From positions 1-23,626 of the forward strand of contig CAZUSA010000005.1 in NCBI GenBank assembly GCA_964622835.1: a stretch of 23,626 nt of DNA, written 5' to 3'. This document shows, in pieces, positions 7,963-15,831 of this stretch. The notes beneath the pieces were generated by a model. It ran no database searches and was not told the origin of the DNA. It saw only the letters and a program-made list of their open reading frames with translations. Origin of the DNA: JABIKK01 sp964622835. Lineage in GTDB: Archaea > Nanobdellota > Nanobdellia > SCGC-AAA011-G17 > UBA489. The number at the start of each line of letters is the position of its first letter. The first letter of the stretch is position 1. The translations under genes were made by a program, and so were the position numbers.

Positions 7963-8382
7963 TTAACAATGTTCTTCAAAGGCTGTTGTTAGGTCGTTAG
8001 CTATTGCTTCTGCGTCTCGTCCTTCAATGTGTTCTCGTGGTATCATTGCGACAACGTTTCCGTCTTTTAGTAAGAACATACTTGGGGATGAAGCGGGAAT
8101 CTCTGGAAAATAAGATCGTGCACAAACGGTTGCTTCTGCATCTTGTCCTGCAAACACAGTAACTAAGGTGTCTGGTTTTTTCCCTGTTTCTAATGCTAAT
8201 CGAACAGCGGGACGTGCATTTCCTGCAGCGCAACCACAAACGGAATTAACGACTAAGAATGTTGTTCCTTGTTTTGTATCAAGAACTTTTTTAACGTCTT
8301 CAACGGTTCGTAACTCTGTAAAGCCTATATTCGTGAGTTCTTCTCGCATGGGTAAGACTAATAAATCTGTGTGGTTATGCAT
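7963..8382 (-). CDS. Bacilliredoxin, BrxA/BrxB (YphP/YqiW) family
   Basis: A 139-aa protein with the family signature PMREELTNIGFTELRT and VVNSVCGCAAGNARPA, including the CGC active site (C49-G-C51), followed by PEIPASSPSMFLLKDG and PREHIEGR. Bacilliredoxins are thioredoxin-fold proteins that remove bacillithiol (or a similar thiol) from oxidised proteins or act as general disulfide reductases. The length is normal for the family. An extra Cys is the last residue (EEHC). It lies in an operon, 2 nt after the DUF4346-like gene and 2 nt before the DUF5522-like gene. The family is best known from Firmicutes and Bacteroidetes, so acquisition by transfer is likely, though codon use looks like that of the neighbours. 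Confidence 0.88.
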   Translation of the reverse strand: MHNHTDLLVLPMREELTNIGFTELRTVEDVKKVLDTKQGTTFLVVNSVCGCAAGNARPAVRLALETGKKPDTLVTVFAGQDAEATVCARSYFPEIPASSPSMFLLKDGNVVAMIPREHIEGRDAEAIANDLTTAFEEHC

Positions 8383-8384
8383 GG

Positions 8385-8744
8385 TTATTCCTGATAATAT
8401 CCTGTATTGCCTAATGCTAAGGCAATTTCTGCTTTCTTTAATTCTTTGCCTAAGTACGCTATGTGTTGTTTTTTGTTAAACCATTCTAAGTTGTGTTCTT
8501 GTTCATAGCGAAAGATAGCATCGTAAATGTCTTGTGCTCGTTTTCCTGAGAAGACTTTCAGTAATTCATGGTTATAATTACTAATAGCAACGTCAATTTT
8601 GAAGTGTTCAAAGTCCACTCGAATTAAGATGTAGCATCCGTCATCGTTATCATGGCTTTTGTAATCATCATACGGTTCACAGACTATTTCTTCGAAGTCC
8701 TTGTGTACTACCTTATCCTTTACCCATGCTGGTCGTTCTGTCAT
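8385..8744 (-). CDS. DUF4346-like protein
   Basis: A 119-aa soluble protein. The pattern CYILIRVDFEHFKIDVAIS, FSGKRAQDIYDAIF and the end HIAYLGKELKKAEIALALGN is that of DUF4346, a small alpha/beta domain that occurs alone in archaea and fused to pterin-binding domains elsewhere. The conserved AYLGxELxKAExAL block is the strongest evidence. No catalytic role is known. It is the first gene of the operon DUF4346-like, bacilliredoxin, DUF5522-like, with 2-nt gaps throughout, and has a good TATA box 25 nt before its ATG. The assignment is from memory of the family pattern, so moderate confidence. Confidence 0.6.
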   Translation of the reverse strand: MTERPAWVKDKVVHKDFEEIVCEPYDDYKSHDNDDGCYILIRVDFEHFKIDVAISNYNHELLKVFSGKRAQDIYDAIFRYEQEHNLEWFNKKQHIAYLGKELKKAEIALALGNTGYYQE

Positions 8745-8765
8745 AAAAAGTCTGCAGAAACGACG

Positions 8766-8773
8766 TTTATATA
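8766..8773 (-). promoter_or_regulatory. TATA box of the DUF4346-bacilliredoxin operon
   Basis: On the - strand TATATAAA is centred about 25.5 nt before the ATG at 8744, as expected for a leaderless transcript. Confidence 0.55.
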
Positions 8774-8796
8774 CCTTGTGCTTGCAGAGAAAGAGC

Positions 8797-8804
8797 TTTT
8801 AAAG
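8797..8804 (+). promoter_or_regulatory. TATA-like box of the glycosyltransferase gene
   Basis: TTTTAAAG is centred 24.5 nt before ATG 8825. This favours ATG 8825 over the in-frame GTG at 8804, which overlaps the box. Confidence 0.4.
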
Positions 8805-8824
8805 TGGGTTTTAATCGAAAGTAT

Positions 8825-9846
8825 ATGGTTGGCATTGCAAAGAAACGGATTTGGGGCATTGATATTAGTAACGTGAGTAAGGAAGAATTTCTTGAGGAAG
8901 TTGCTCGTTTAGTGAAAATAAAGAAGCGGTCCTATGTTGTAACACCCTATTCTGAGTTTTTTTCGTTTGCGAAGAAGGATCCTGAGTTTCAGCGTATTAT
9001 TAACAATGCTGATGTAAGTATTGCTGATGGTATTGGTATTGCTGTTGCATTGAAATACATGAAAATGAAAGGGGTTATTTGGCCGTTAGTTCGTTGTGCG
9101 CATGCTGTCTTATTTAATCGTTCATGGTTCAAAGATGAAATCAAAGAAAAGATTAGTGGGTCTCGTGTTATTTATGATCTTGCCGANNNNNNNNNNNNNN
9201 NNNNNNNNNNNNNNNNNNNNNNNNNNNNNNNNNNNNNNNNNNNNNNNNNNNNNNNNNNNNNNNNNNNNNNNNNNNNNNNNNNNNNNAAGATGAAATCAAA
9301 GAAAAGATTAGTGGGTCTCGTGTTATTTATGATCTTGCCGAGCTATCAGAGAAAAAGAAATGGCGTGTCTTCTTTTTGGGTGGGTTTGATTTTGGTAAAG
9401 GAAATACCGCTGAATTAACAGCGAAGAAATTGAAAGAAAAATATCCTAACCTAATTATTGCTGGTGTTGATATGGGAAGTGGTGATGTGAACAATGCTAC
9501 TATTGAAGAAGAAGAAGCGTTAGTAAAACGTATTAATGCAACGAATCCTGATTTATTATTTATTGCGTATGGTCCTCGTTCTCAAGAAAAGTGGGTTGAT
9601 CGTAATATTAATAAATTACATCCTGTTGTTTCATTTTGTATTGGTGGGACGTTTGATTATGTGTCTGGTGCAAAGAAGCAAGTACCGATATGGTTATCTG
9701 ATCGTGGGTTTGAAGGTGTGTTACGTCCCTTTTATTCTGAAGGCGGTAATCCCAAACGTATTTACAAACGTATGGTTGAACGGTCATGGTTGGGGTTATA
9801 TAGGTTTTTTGTTATGATGGTACGGGAGAAGAAGAAAATACAATGA
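8825..9846 (+). CDS. WecG/TagA/CpsF-family glycosyltransferase (GT26)
   Basis: This family moves an N-acetylmannosamine-type sugar from UDP onto a polyprenyl-diphosphate-linked acceptor during surface-polysaccharide synthesis. Visible family blocks are VVTPYSEFFSFAKKDPEFQ, INNADVSIADGIGI, a nucleotide-fold part (RVFFLGG), LLFIAYGPRSQEKW (the G-x-P-x-QE-x-W site) and CIGGTFDYVSGAKKQVP with a following R. The gene contains a 100-N gap (9187-9286) flanked by identical 55-bp sequences. The parts before and after are in different frames as written, but deleting 155 nt (Ns plus one copy) joins them into one 288-aa protein. It is therefore intact, not a pseudogene. The stop overlaps the TruD start (ATGA), so the two are translationally coupled. 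Confidence 0.87.
9132..9341. other. Scaffold gap with duplicated 55-bp flanks (assembly artefact)
   Basis: Positions 9132-9186 and 9287-9341 are identical and surround exactly 100 Ns. Collapsing them restores the glycosyltransferase frame, so the gap is almost certainly zero-length. Confidence 0.88.
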
Positions 9847-11015
9847 TTATCAAACAGTCACCGGAAGATTTTCTTGTTGATGAAATTCCTGTAATAAATA
9901 CTAAAAAGTATGGTGCGTTTTGTGTGTACAAACTTGAAAAGACGAATATGGATTGGATGGCAGCAAAGAAGTTGCTTGTTAAAAAAATTAAAGTTTCTCC
10001 TAAGACCGTCGCATATGCTGGTATTAAAGATAAAATTGCCACAACGTCACAGTATATTTCTATTAAGACGGATTTGGGCGATCGTGCTAATGTTCAAATG
10101 CGGCAGTTATCCTTGACGTTTATAGGTCGTAGCGATGTGCCGTTAAAGAGTGGCGATTTGAAGGGGAACAAGTTTACGATTACATTGCGTGATTGTTCTG
10201 ATGAAGAAATTGAACTCATTAAGAAGAATGCTGAACGTATTAAGAAGGTGGGTATTCCTAATTATTTTGATGAACAACGTTTTGGTGAGGATTTAACAAC
10301 GGGTGGCTTCGTTGCAAAGCGTTTAATGAAGGGTGATTATGAAACCGCGTTACGCTTATTTTTGGCATCACAAAATAATCGTTTGGAAGACAAGAATACA
10401 TTACATGCGTTTATTCATAAGTATTGGAAGAAGTGGGCTCGTTGTTTAGAATATGCTGAAGAGTTTCCTAAGTTAGATGATGAACGGAAGATATTGGATT
10501 GTTTAGTAAAACATCCTGAAGATTTTGTTTACGCCTTTAAATTAATTAATGCACAAAAGAAGGAATTGTTAGTGTCTGCGTATCAAAGTTTTTTATGGAA
10601 TAAATGTTTATCATTGTTATTAAAGAAGAATGATCTTGTTGATAAAGAAGTACCGTATGTTGCGGGTAAGTTTTTATTTTATGATACAGTAACGGATGAA
10701 CAACTTTCTTTCTTGAAAGCAAAGCATATTCCTATGTTAGATACAAAGACGCTGATTGCAGATCCTGATGTTAAAGAGATTGTAAAAATTGTGTTAGAAA
10801 AGGAACGTATTGAACAAAAGGAATTACATATTAAGAAGATGCGTAATTTATTTTTCAAAGAACGAAAACGCGAATCTATCGTCTTTGCTCATGGTCTTAA
10901 ATTAACGAATGAAGGTCCTGATGAAACCCATGAAGATAAAAAGAAAATAACCATTTACTTTTCGTTACCGAAAGGTGCCTATGCAACCATGGTTATTAAA
11001 GCCTTACAATTATGA
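9843..11015 (+). CDS. truD: tRNA pseudouridine(13) synthase TruD
   Basis: A 390-aa TruD. The N-terminal PEDFLVDEIP, catalytic Asp63 in AGIKDKIATTSQY, GNKFTITLRDC, PNYFDEQRFGE and SAYQSFLWNKCLS are the diagnostic blocks in the right order. It converts U13 of tRNA to pseudouridine. The usual NYFGxQRFG is NYFDEQRFG here, with Asp for Gly. The C-terminal about 100 residues are rich in Lys and Glu. The start codon overlaps the glycosyltransferase stop (ATGA), a chance-looking operon of unrelated functions. Length and motif set are typical of archaeal TruD. Confidence 0.93.
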   Translation: MIIKQSPEDFLVDEIPVINTKKYGAFCVYKLEKTNMDWMAAKKLLVKKIKVSPKTVAYAGIKDKIATTSQYISIKTDLGDRANVQMRQLSLTFIGRSDVPLKSGDLKGNKFTITLRDCSDEEIELIKKNAERIKKVGIPNYFDEQRFGEDLTTGGFVAKRLMKGDYETALRLFLASQNNRLEDKNTLHAFIHKYWKKWARCLEYAEEFPKLDDERKILDCLVKHPEDFVYAFKLINAQKKELLVSAYQSFLWNKCLSLLLKKNDLVDKEVPYVAGKFLFYDTVTDEQLSFLKAKHIPMLDTKTLIADPDVKEIVKIVLEKERIEQKELHIKKMRNLFFKERKRESIVFAHGLKLTNEGPDETHEDKKKITIYFSLPKGAYATMVIKALQL

Positions 11016-11054
11016 AGAGATAGATTTAAGAAGAGCAAGTAATCTGTGTATTTT

Positions 11055-11447
11055 ATGAAAGATATAGCTGCACAAGAGAGAAGAAGTTTTTTATTTTCAA
11101 CGATTGTTGTTGTAGTTATTATTGGTTTATTATTATGGGGTATTCCTCAGTGGAATATTTACAAGCGTGAAATGAGTGGTCAAGCACAATTAAAGGAAGC
11201 TGAATGGAATCGTCAAATTGCTGTTGAAGAGGCACGTGCTGAAAAAGAAGCAGCATCGTTAAAGAAGGATGCTGATATTATTCGTGCTGAAGGTATTGCA
11301 GAGGCAAATAAGATTATTGCTAAGAGTTTAACACCACAATATATTACGTGGAAGTGGGTTGAAGGTTTGCATGATGGTAAGAACGAAGTGATTTATGTTC
11401 CTACAGAAGCGAATTTACCTATTCTAGAAGCAGTGCGGAATGTCTAA
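11055..11447 (+). CDS. Small SPFH/prohibitin-like membrane protein with coiled coil
   Basis: A 130-aa protein from ATG 11055: a transmembrane helix at about residues 15-34 (FSTIVVVVIIGLLLWGIPQW), then a charged helix rich in Glu, Ala, Lys and Arg (roughly 45-95, with the EAEWNRQIAVEEARAEKEA type of pattern), then LTPQYITWKWVEGLHDGKNE and IYVPTEANLPI. The order TM, EA-rich helix, AEGIAEANK, PQYI..W resembles the C-terminal half of SPFH (stomatin/prohibitin/HflK) proteins with the SPFH domain itself missing. It probably scaffolds a membrane complex. GTG 11046 is an alternative start; a weak TTTAAG box about 27 nt before 11055 favours ATG. The stop overlaps the start of the HAD gene by one base. 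Confidence 0.65.
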   Translation: MKDIAAQERRSFLFSTIVVVVIIGLLLWGIPQWNIYKREMSGQAQLKEAEWNRQIAVEEARAEKEAASLKKDADIIRAEGIAEANKIIAKSLTPQYITWKWVEGLHDGKNEVIYVPTEANLPILEAVRNV

Positions 11448-12037
11448 TGATAAAGGCCGTTGTGTTTGATTATATGGGTGTGCTTTCTAGTGAGTTTGGT
11501 CCAACAGTGTATCCGTACATTCAGGAAGTAACCGGTCATTCTATTGAAGAGATTAAAGCAGTGTTTTCTAAATATTGGAAGGATTTGAAGATTGGAAAGA
11601 TTTCTGATGAAGTGTTTTGGCAAGGTATGGCTAAAGATCTGGAAGTGTCTGCTGAAGATTTGGGTAAGGTTCGTGCAATGACAAGAAAGTGTTCGGAACC
11701 TGTTCAAGAGATGATTGATCTTGTGAAAGAGTTTTCAGAAACGTATGATTTGTATATTTTATCTAATTCTGCGTATGATTGGACGGAATTTATGTATGAT
11801 CAAAGTCCCTTAAAACAATATATGAAAAAAACATTCTTTTCTCACCTTTTGGGATTGGCAAAACCGGATCCTGCTATTTATCAATTAGTCATTAAAGAGA
11901 TTGGTTGTAAACCTGAAGAAATTCTCTTTACAGATGATAAACTTATTAATGTGGAAGCTGCAATACATGTAGGTATGCAGGGTATTCATTTTACTGGTGC
12001 TGCATCGTTCCGTGAGGCGTTTAAGAAACTACAATAA
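11447..12037 (+). CDS. HAD-superfamily hydrolase
   Basis: A 196-aa HAD subfamily IA-like protein. Motif I is VFDYMGVL (Asp8), motif II ILSNS, motif III Lys in GLAKPDPAIY, motif IV FTDDK. A helical cap fills about residues 16-85. The second Asp of the usual DxD in motif I, the general acid/base, is Met10. Some active members such as YihX also lack it (DLGNV), so loss of activity cannot be assumed. It is probably a phosphatase acting on a small phosphorylated metabolite. The first base of its start codon is the last base of the upstream SPFH-like gene's stop codon, so translation is probably coupled. Confidence 0.82.
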   Translation: MIKAVVFDYMGVLSSEFGPTVYPYIQEVTGHSIEEIKAVFSKYWKDLKIGKISDEVFWQGMAKDLEVSAEDLGKVRAMTRKCSEPVQEMIDLVKEFSETYDLYILSNSAYDWTEFMYDQSPLKQYMKKTFFSHLLGLAKPDPAIYQLVIKEIGCKPEEILFTDDKLINVEAAIHVGMQGIHFTGAASFREAFKKLQ

Positions 12038-12039
12038 GC

Positions 12040-12047
12040 TTTTATAG
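12040..12047 (+). promoter_or_regulatory. TATA box of the metallophosphoesterase gene
   Basis: TTTTATAG is centred about 27 nt before ATG 12071 and directly follows the HAD stop, so the phosphoesterase has its own promoter. Confidence 0.45.
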
Positions 12048-12070
12048 GCTTTTTTCGTGTTTTAATCAAA

Positions 12071-13588
12071 ATGATTATCAACAGAACATCCAAAGAAAGA
12101 AATAATATATTGTTTGTTGTATTTCTTGCACTTATTTCTGTAAGTTCTTTTTCTGTTATTGGTGGTTCATCAACACAGTGTGATATTGCATTCCTCAATG
12201 AAGAGATCTTATCATCTCCTACAGTAGATGGTGTGACCATAAGTATGGTGCCTTCTGAAACTATGGATATGGTTGTTGAGTATGGACGTCCTGGTTTAGT
12301 GAGTGCAGAAAAAACAGAAAGTATTCGTGTACGGCCAAATGCATTGGGTGTTGTTTCATTAGATAATTTACAATCGGATACGTCGTATGAGTATCGTGTG
12401 TGGTGTAAGAAACCGTATCAAACACGTTTCCAACCGAGAGACGTTCATGATTTTACGACATTACATGAGGCAGAAGATACCTTTTCGTTTGCATATGTAA
12501 CAGATACGCATGCATATGCAACGTGGACTGCTGGGCCTTCATGTAATCCTGTTCCTCAAGTGAATAAGGCATATTACAAGATGGCACAAACAAGAGATAA
12601 TATTCTTACACATGATGTTGATTTTGTTGTGTTAGGTGGTGATTGGGCGATGTTATCCTGTGGGGGAAGTTGTAGTTATTGTCCTGTTAATGGTCAGTCT
12701 CCTGGTATGATGTCTATAACATCGCAGTCTGAAGCAGATTTGCGCTATCAAAAAACATTAGATGAAGAAGTGTTAGGTCCTTTATTCCAAGAAATACCAT
12801 TTGTATATGTGTTAGGTGATCATGAGGGTGAAGGCGGCTATCAAGAAGATACAAATGTGTTTGCAACCAATGCACGCAAGAAACATCTTCCTAATCCCTA
12901 CGCTGTGTATGGTGGAGAAAAGGATGGAAGGTATTACAGTTTTAAAACGGGTCCTGTGCAAATTATTATTATTGATGTGATGGCACAAACAGGTGCGGAT
13001 GGTAATTTGCCGGTAACTGCTGATGATTGGACACTTGGTCCTGCACAACTACGATGGTTAGAAGGAACCTTAAAAGCTTCTGATGCGCAGTGGAAACTTA
13101 TTTTTGCTGAGCATTTAGTTGGTGGTGAAAAAGGCCCAACAACACCAACACTGTGGAAGGGGCGCGGGTCTATTAAGGCAACCCTTGATGATACACCTTC
13201 AAGTGCATATAAGGGTGAACAAGCAGTAGTCCATGAGTTAATGAAGCAGTATGGTGCACAAATATTTTTTAGTGGTAATGATCATGTGGCAACAATTGGT
13301 GAGAAGTTAGACGAAAATGGTCTTGGTGAAAATATTTGGCATATTCTTGGAGGTCGTGCTGGTGGGAAGAATCCTTGGACAGCAAATGAAACGTATGTTG
13401 ATGAAATGGATTTTGATGGTGATGGTGTTGCTGAGTATAATACTGATGTAACAGGTACACAAAAAGAAGGGTTCTTTAAAATAACGGTTAATGGTGGAGA
13501 GAGCTTGTTGTTAGAATACATACGAACAAATATTAATAATCCTGGGATAAATAATGTTGTCTTGTTTAATCATACAATTGTGCCTTGA
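12071..13588 (+). CDS. Secreted calcineurin-like metallophosphoesterase
   Basis: A 505-aa exported protein: signal segment about residues 12-32, a beta domain (about 45-130, with LQSDTSYEYRVWC as in Fn3-type domains of purple acid phosphatases), then the catalytic domain. Metal-binding blocks are D145-T-H147 (AYVTDTHAY), GGDW, GDHE, AEHLVGG and GNDH, the set of the calcineurin/purple acid phosphatase superfamily. A C-terminal DFDGDGVAEYNTD stretch resembles a Ca-binding loop. Several Cys (SCGGSCSYCP) may form disulfides. It probably hydrolyses phosphoesters outside the cell to release phosphate; exact substrate unknown. Own TATA box; next gene is convergent, 13 nt after the stop. Confidence 0.85.
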   Translation: MIINRTSKERNNILFVVFLALISVSSFSVIGGSSTQCDIAFLNEEILSSPTVDGVTISMVPSETMDMVVEYGRPGLVSAEKTESIRVRPNALGVVSLDNLQSDTSYEYRVWCKKPYQTRFQPRDVHDFTTLHEAEDTFSFAYVTDTHAYATWTAGPSCNPVPQVNKAYYKMAQTRDNILTHDVDFVVLGGDWAMLSCGGSCSYCPVNGQSPGMMSITSQSEADLRYQKTLDEEVLGPLFQEIPFVYVLGDHEGEGGYQEDTNVFATNARKKHLPNPYAVYGGEKDGRYYSFKTGPVQIIIIDVMAQTGADGNLPVTADDWTLGPAQLRWLEGTLKASDAQWKLIFAEHLVGGEKGPTTPTLWKGRGSIKATLDDTPSSAYKGEQAVVHELMKQYGAQIFFSGNDHVATIGEKLDENGLGENIWHILGGRAGGKNPWTANETYVDEMDFDGDGVAEYNTDVTGTQKEGFFKITVNGGESLLLEYIRTNINNPGINNVVLFNHTIVP

Positions 13589-13601
13589 GTAGTTATAATA
13601 A

Positions 13602-15374
13602 TTACTTCTTCTGTTTATGGTATTTATCCCATATTCGTTGGAATGCTTTTGAATCTCTCTTTAACTCTCTCAATGTCCCAGATGCAACAATTTTCCCTCT
13701 GTGGAATAAGTAGATTTTATCAAAGTGGTGTAATAAGTGTAATCGATGGATGGTTGATATGATGGTTTTTTTCTTGTACATTTTAAAGATGTTTCTGTAG
13801 ATGTTACTTTCATTACGTATGTCTACACTGCTGGTTGGTTCGTCAAGTAACATGATGGGTTTATTTACTGAAGCGAGTAATCCTCTTGCTAAGGCAAGTC
13901 GTTGTTTTTCTCCGCCTGATAAACTCACACCTCGTTCAAAAACTTTTGAATTGAGTTTCTTTGGAAGTTTTTTTACAACAGTATCAAAGCATGCTGCTTT
14001 CATGAACTTTCGTAGTGTTGCATCTTCGTGAGGTATGCCTAACGTAATGTTGTGACGTATGCTTGATTCGAAGATTTCTGGATCTTGTGGTATGAGTGCT
14101 ATGTTATTACTGACAGCGTCAAGTCCATCTTTGATTGGTTTGTCATCAAGAGTCATGGTCATTGATTGTGGTGTATATAATCCGCGGAGTAATTTCAAGA
14201 AGGTTGTCTTACCACTACCACTATCACCGATTAATGCTATTTTTTCTCCACGTTGGAATGTTAAAGAAACATCTTTCATGTGTAAGTTACCACTTTTTTT
14301 ACCATGGTATGAAAAGGAAAGGTTGTTGATACACCATGTTTCCCATTTGTTTCTAAGATGTATTTCTTTGATGTTTTCTTTTTCACTAAAGAGTTTAGAT
14401 ATTTGTTCGACATTTTCAACAGCGGTTTTTTGTCGTACAATTTGGCCATATTTATACGCGAAACGATTAAAGACAACGCCAACACGACGAACATATTCGA
14501 AGAGTATAGTAACAGTGCCTACAAGGATAATGGATTCACTGTAGTATCCAAGAAGCACGTAGGATCCGATAACAGTAATGTACATTATGCTACTAAAAAC
14601 AGAAACAACGAACCATTTTGTTTCATTTAATGTGCTTGATTTTTTGTATACAGGATATGCTACCATCATTTTCTTAAAAATTTCTTTAGAGAGCAAGTGT
14701 TCAATACGGAGGATAATGACAGTAGTAATATTGGAGATGGTGTCAAAAATCTTTGCCGATGCTTTATTATCTTTAAGATAGATATTTTTCCAATATTTCT
14801 GAAGTTTTGTGTCGTACCGTGATATAACTATAACACCCATAATAAAAATAAACCCCACAAGATAAGAAGCATGTAAGTTAAAGTAAATAAGTGCGAAGTA
14901 ACTTGAAACAAGACTAACAAGTGTTCCTATGATTTCAAAGGTTGATGAACTAAATGTATACAATCCTTCGGATGATTTTTCTATTTTATCAATAGTATTA
15001 CCAGAATGGTGGTCACTATGCCATTGTGCTGGTAATGCCATTACACCATCAATCAAATATTTTTTGTAATTGACTTCGGCCATGTATGCATTTTTTTGTT
15101 CTATGACACGTGATGGTCCATGGAATGCCCAAAAGGCTACGCGCAAAAATAAGTGGACAAACAATAAGAAAATAATGAGTTTGACAGTTGTTTCAGTAAT
15201 ACCACTGAGTTGTATGGTGTTTAATATTTTTGCAAGAACAAGTGGTTCAATAAATGCTATGAGTTGTGCAATAACAGACAAGCTAAAGAAGAGAATAATA
15301 TTTCCTCTATTTCCTGGAGAAAATTGCCATAACTTTTTTGAAAGAAAGACAATAGGGTTATCACCAAAAGACAT
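13602..15374 (-). CDS. ABC exporter half-transporter (TMD-NBD fusion)
   Basis: A 590-aa protein from ATG 15374. The N-terminal half has several hydrophobic helices (exporter-type membrane domain); the C-terminal half is the ATPase with Walker A GDSGSGKTT, Q-loop LIPQDPEIF, signature SLSGGEKQR, Walker B IMLLDEPTSS and switch His in STIHR. It would work as a homodimer exporting a lipid, peptide or drug, substrate unknown. A longer reading from TTG 15425 adds 17 basic residues. ATG 15374 is preferred because a TTTTTAAA box lies about 27 nt upstream, but another box near 15456-15464 leaves the TTG start possible. No partner transporter gene is adjacent, supporting a homodimer. Confidence 0.88.
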   Translation of the reverse strand: MSFGDNPIVFLSKKLWQFSPGNRGNIILFFSLSVIAQLIAFIEPLVLAKILNTIQLSGITETTVKLIIFLLFVHLFLRVAFWAFHGPSRVIEQKNAYMAEVNYKKYLIDGVMALPAQWHSDHHSGNTIDKIEKSSEGLYTFSSSTFEIIGTLVSLVSSYFALIYFNLHASYLVGFIFIMGVIVISRYDTKLQKYWKNIYLKDNKASAKIFDTISNITTVIILRIEHLLSKEIFKKMMVAYPVYKKSSTLNETKWFVVSVFSSIMYITVIGSYVLLGYYSESIILVGTVTILFEYVRRVGVVFNRFAYKYGQIVRQKTAVENVEQISKLFSEKENIKEIHLRNKWETWCINNLSFSYHGKKSGNLHMKDVSLTFQRGEKIALIGDSGSGKTTFLKLLRGLYTPQSMTMTLDDKPIKDGLDAVSNNIALIPQDPEIFESSIRHNITLGIPHEDATLRKFMKAACFDTVVKKLPKKLNSKVFERGVSLSGGEKQRLALARGLLASVNKPIMLLDEPTSSVDIRNESNIYRNIFKMYKKKTIISTIHRLHLLHHFDKIYLFHRGKIVASGTLRELKRDSKAFQRIWDKYHKQKK

Positions 15375-15544
15375 TCGTTCTTTATAAGCACGGTTCTTTA
15401 AAAAGGTTGAGATGCCCTTCAACAAACCGGAGACGCTCTATCAATGGGGGGAGATAGCTTTTTAAACAGGGTAATATTCACCATGGTCTGCAATTGGTGT
15501 CATAATGGCATTAACTGTAAAAATAGAAAAGGAATAAACAAACA

Positions 15545-15736
15545 ATGGAAGATTTTAATGAGGGTAACGACAGAGGCTCCGATCACCGCGGTGGTCAAAG
15601 AGACTTTGGTGGCCCACGTGAAATGCACAAAGCAACATGTACCGAATGTGGTAACGAATGTGAAGTACCATTCAAACCTACAGAAGGTAAGCCTGTGTAT
15701 TGTCGAGACTGTTTTAGAAAGCGAAGAAGCTTCTAA
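15545..15736 (+). CDS. Small zinc-ribbon protein (CxxC...CxxC)
   Basis: A 63-aa protein: an acidic/Gly-rich disordered N-terminus (about residues 1-27), then HKATCTECGNECEVPFKP and GKPVYCRDCFRKRRS. Two CxxC pairs (C32-x2-C35 and C53-x2-C56) plus C39 form a zinc ribbon. Proteins with this C-x2-C-x3-C-x-VPFKP...PVYCRDCF pattern are common in DPANN archaea and CPR bacteria, and the function is not settled; nucleic-acid binding is plausible from the basic tail. A weak AT-rich box (GTAAAAATAG) lies about 24 nt before the ATG. A hairpin terminator follows. Confidence 0.75.
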   Translation: MEDFNEGNDRGSDHRGGQRDFGGPREMHKATCTECGNECEVPFKPTEGKPVYCRDCFRKRRSF

Positions 15737-15777
15737 TTTCTAGTAACGTGTAAACGTATAATATACAATTACAACAT

Positions 15778-15807
15778 GAGTCACTTCATAAGCGACTCCT
15801 TTTTTTT
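15778..15807 (+). terminator. Hairpin plus T-tract terminator
   Basis: GAGTC-A-CTT-CAT-AAG-C-GACTC can form a hairpin with one A/C mismatch, followed by T8 at 15800-15807. It lies 42 nt after the zinc-ribbon stop and faces the + strand. Archaeal termination needs mainly the T-tract; the hairpin gives it a bacterial look. Confidence 0.65.
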
Positions 15808-15831
15808 ATTTTCATTCAAGAAAAGCCAGTG

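Noticed and set aside
13269..13521. His-rich ORF on the - strand suggesting a metal-binding protein
   Set aside because: It is a shadow of the metallophosphoesterase coding sequence, with no promoter or ribosome site.
15426..15544. Possible small RNA in the divergent region between the ABC and zinc-ribbon genes
   Set aside because: Only AT-rich promoter-like elements were seen, with no stable structure.
15444..15743. 99-aa ORF around the zinc-ribbon gene
   Set aside because: It is out of frame with the clear CxxC protein and has no recognisable domain; the zinc ribbon explains the region.
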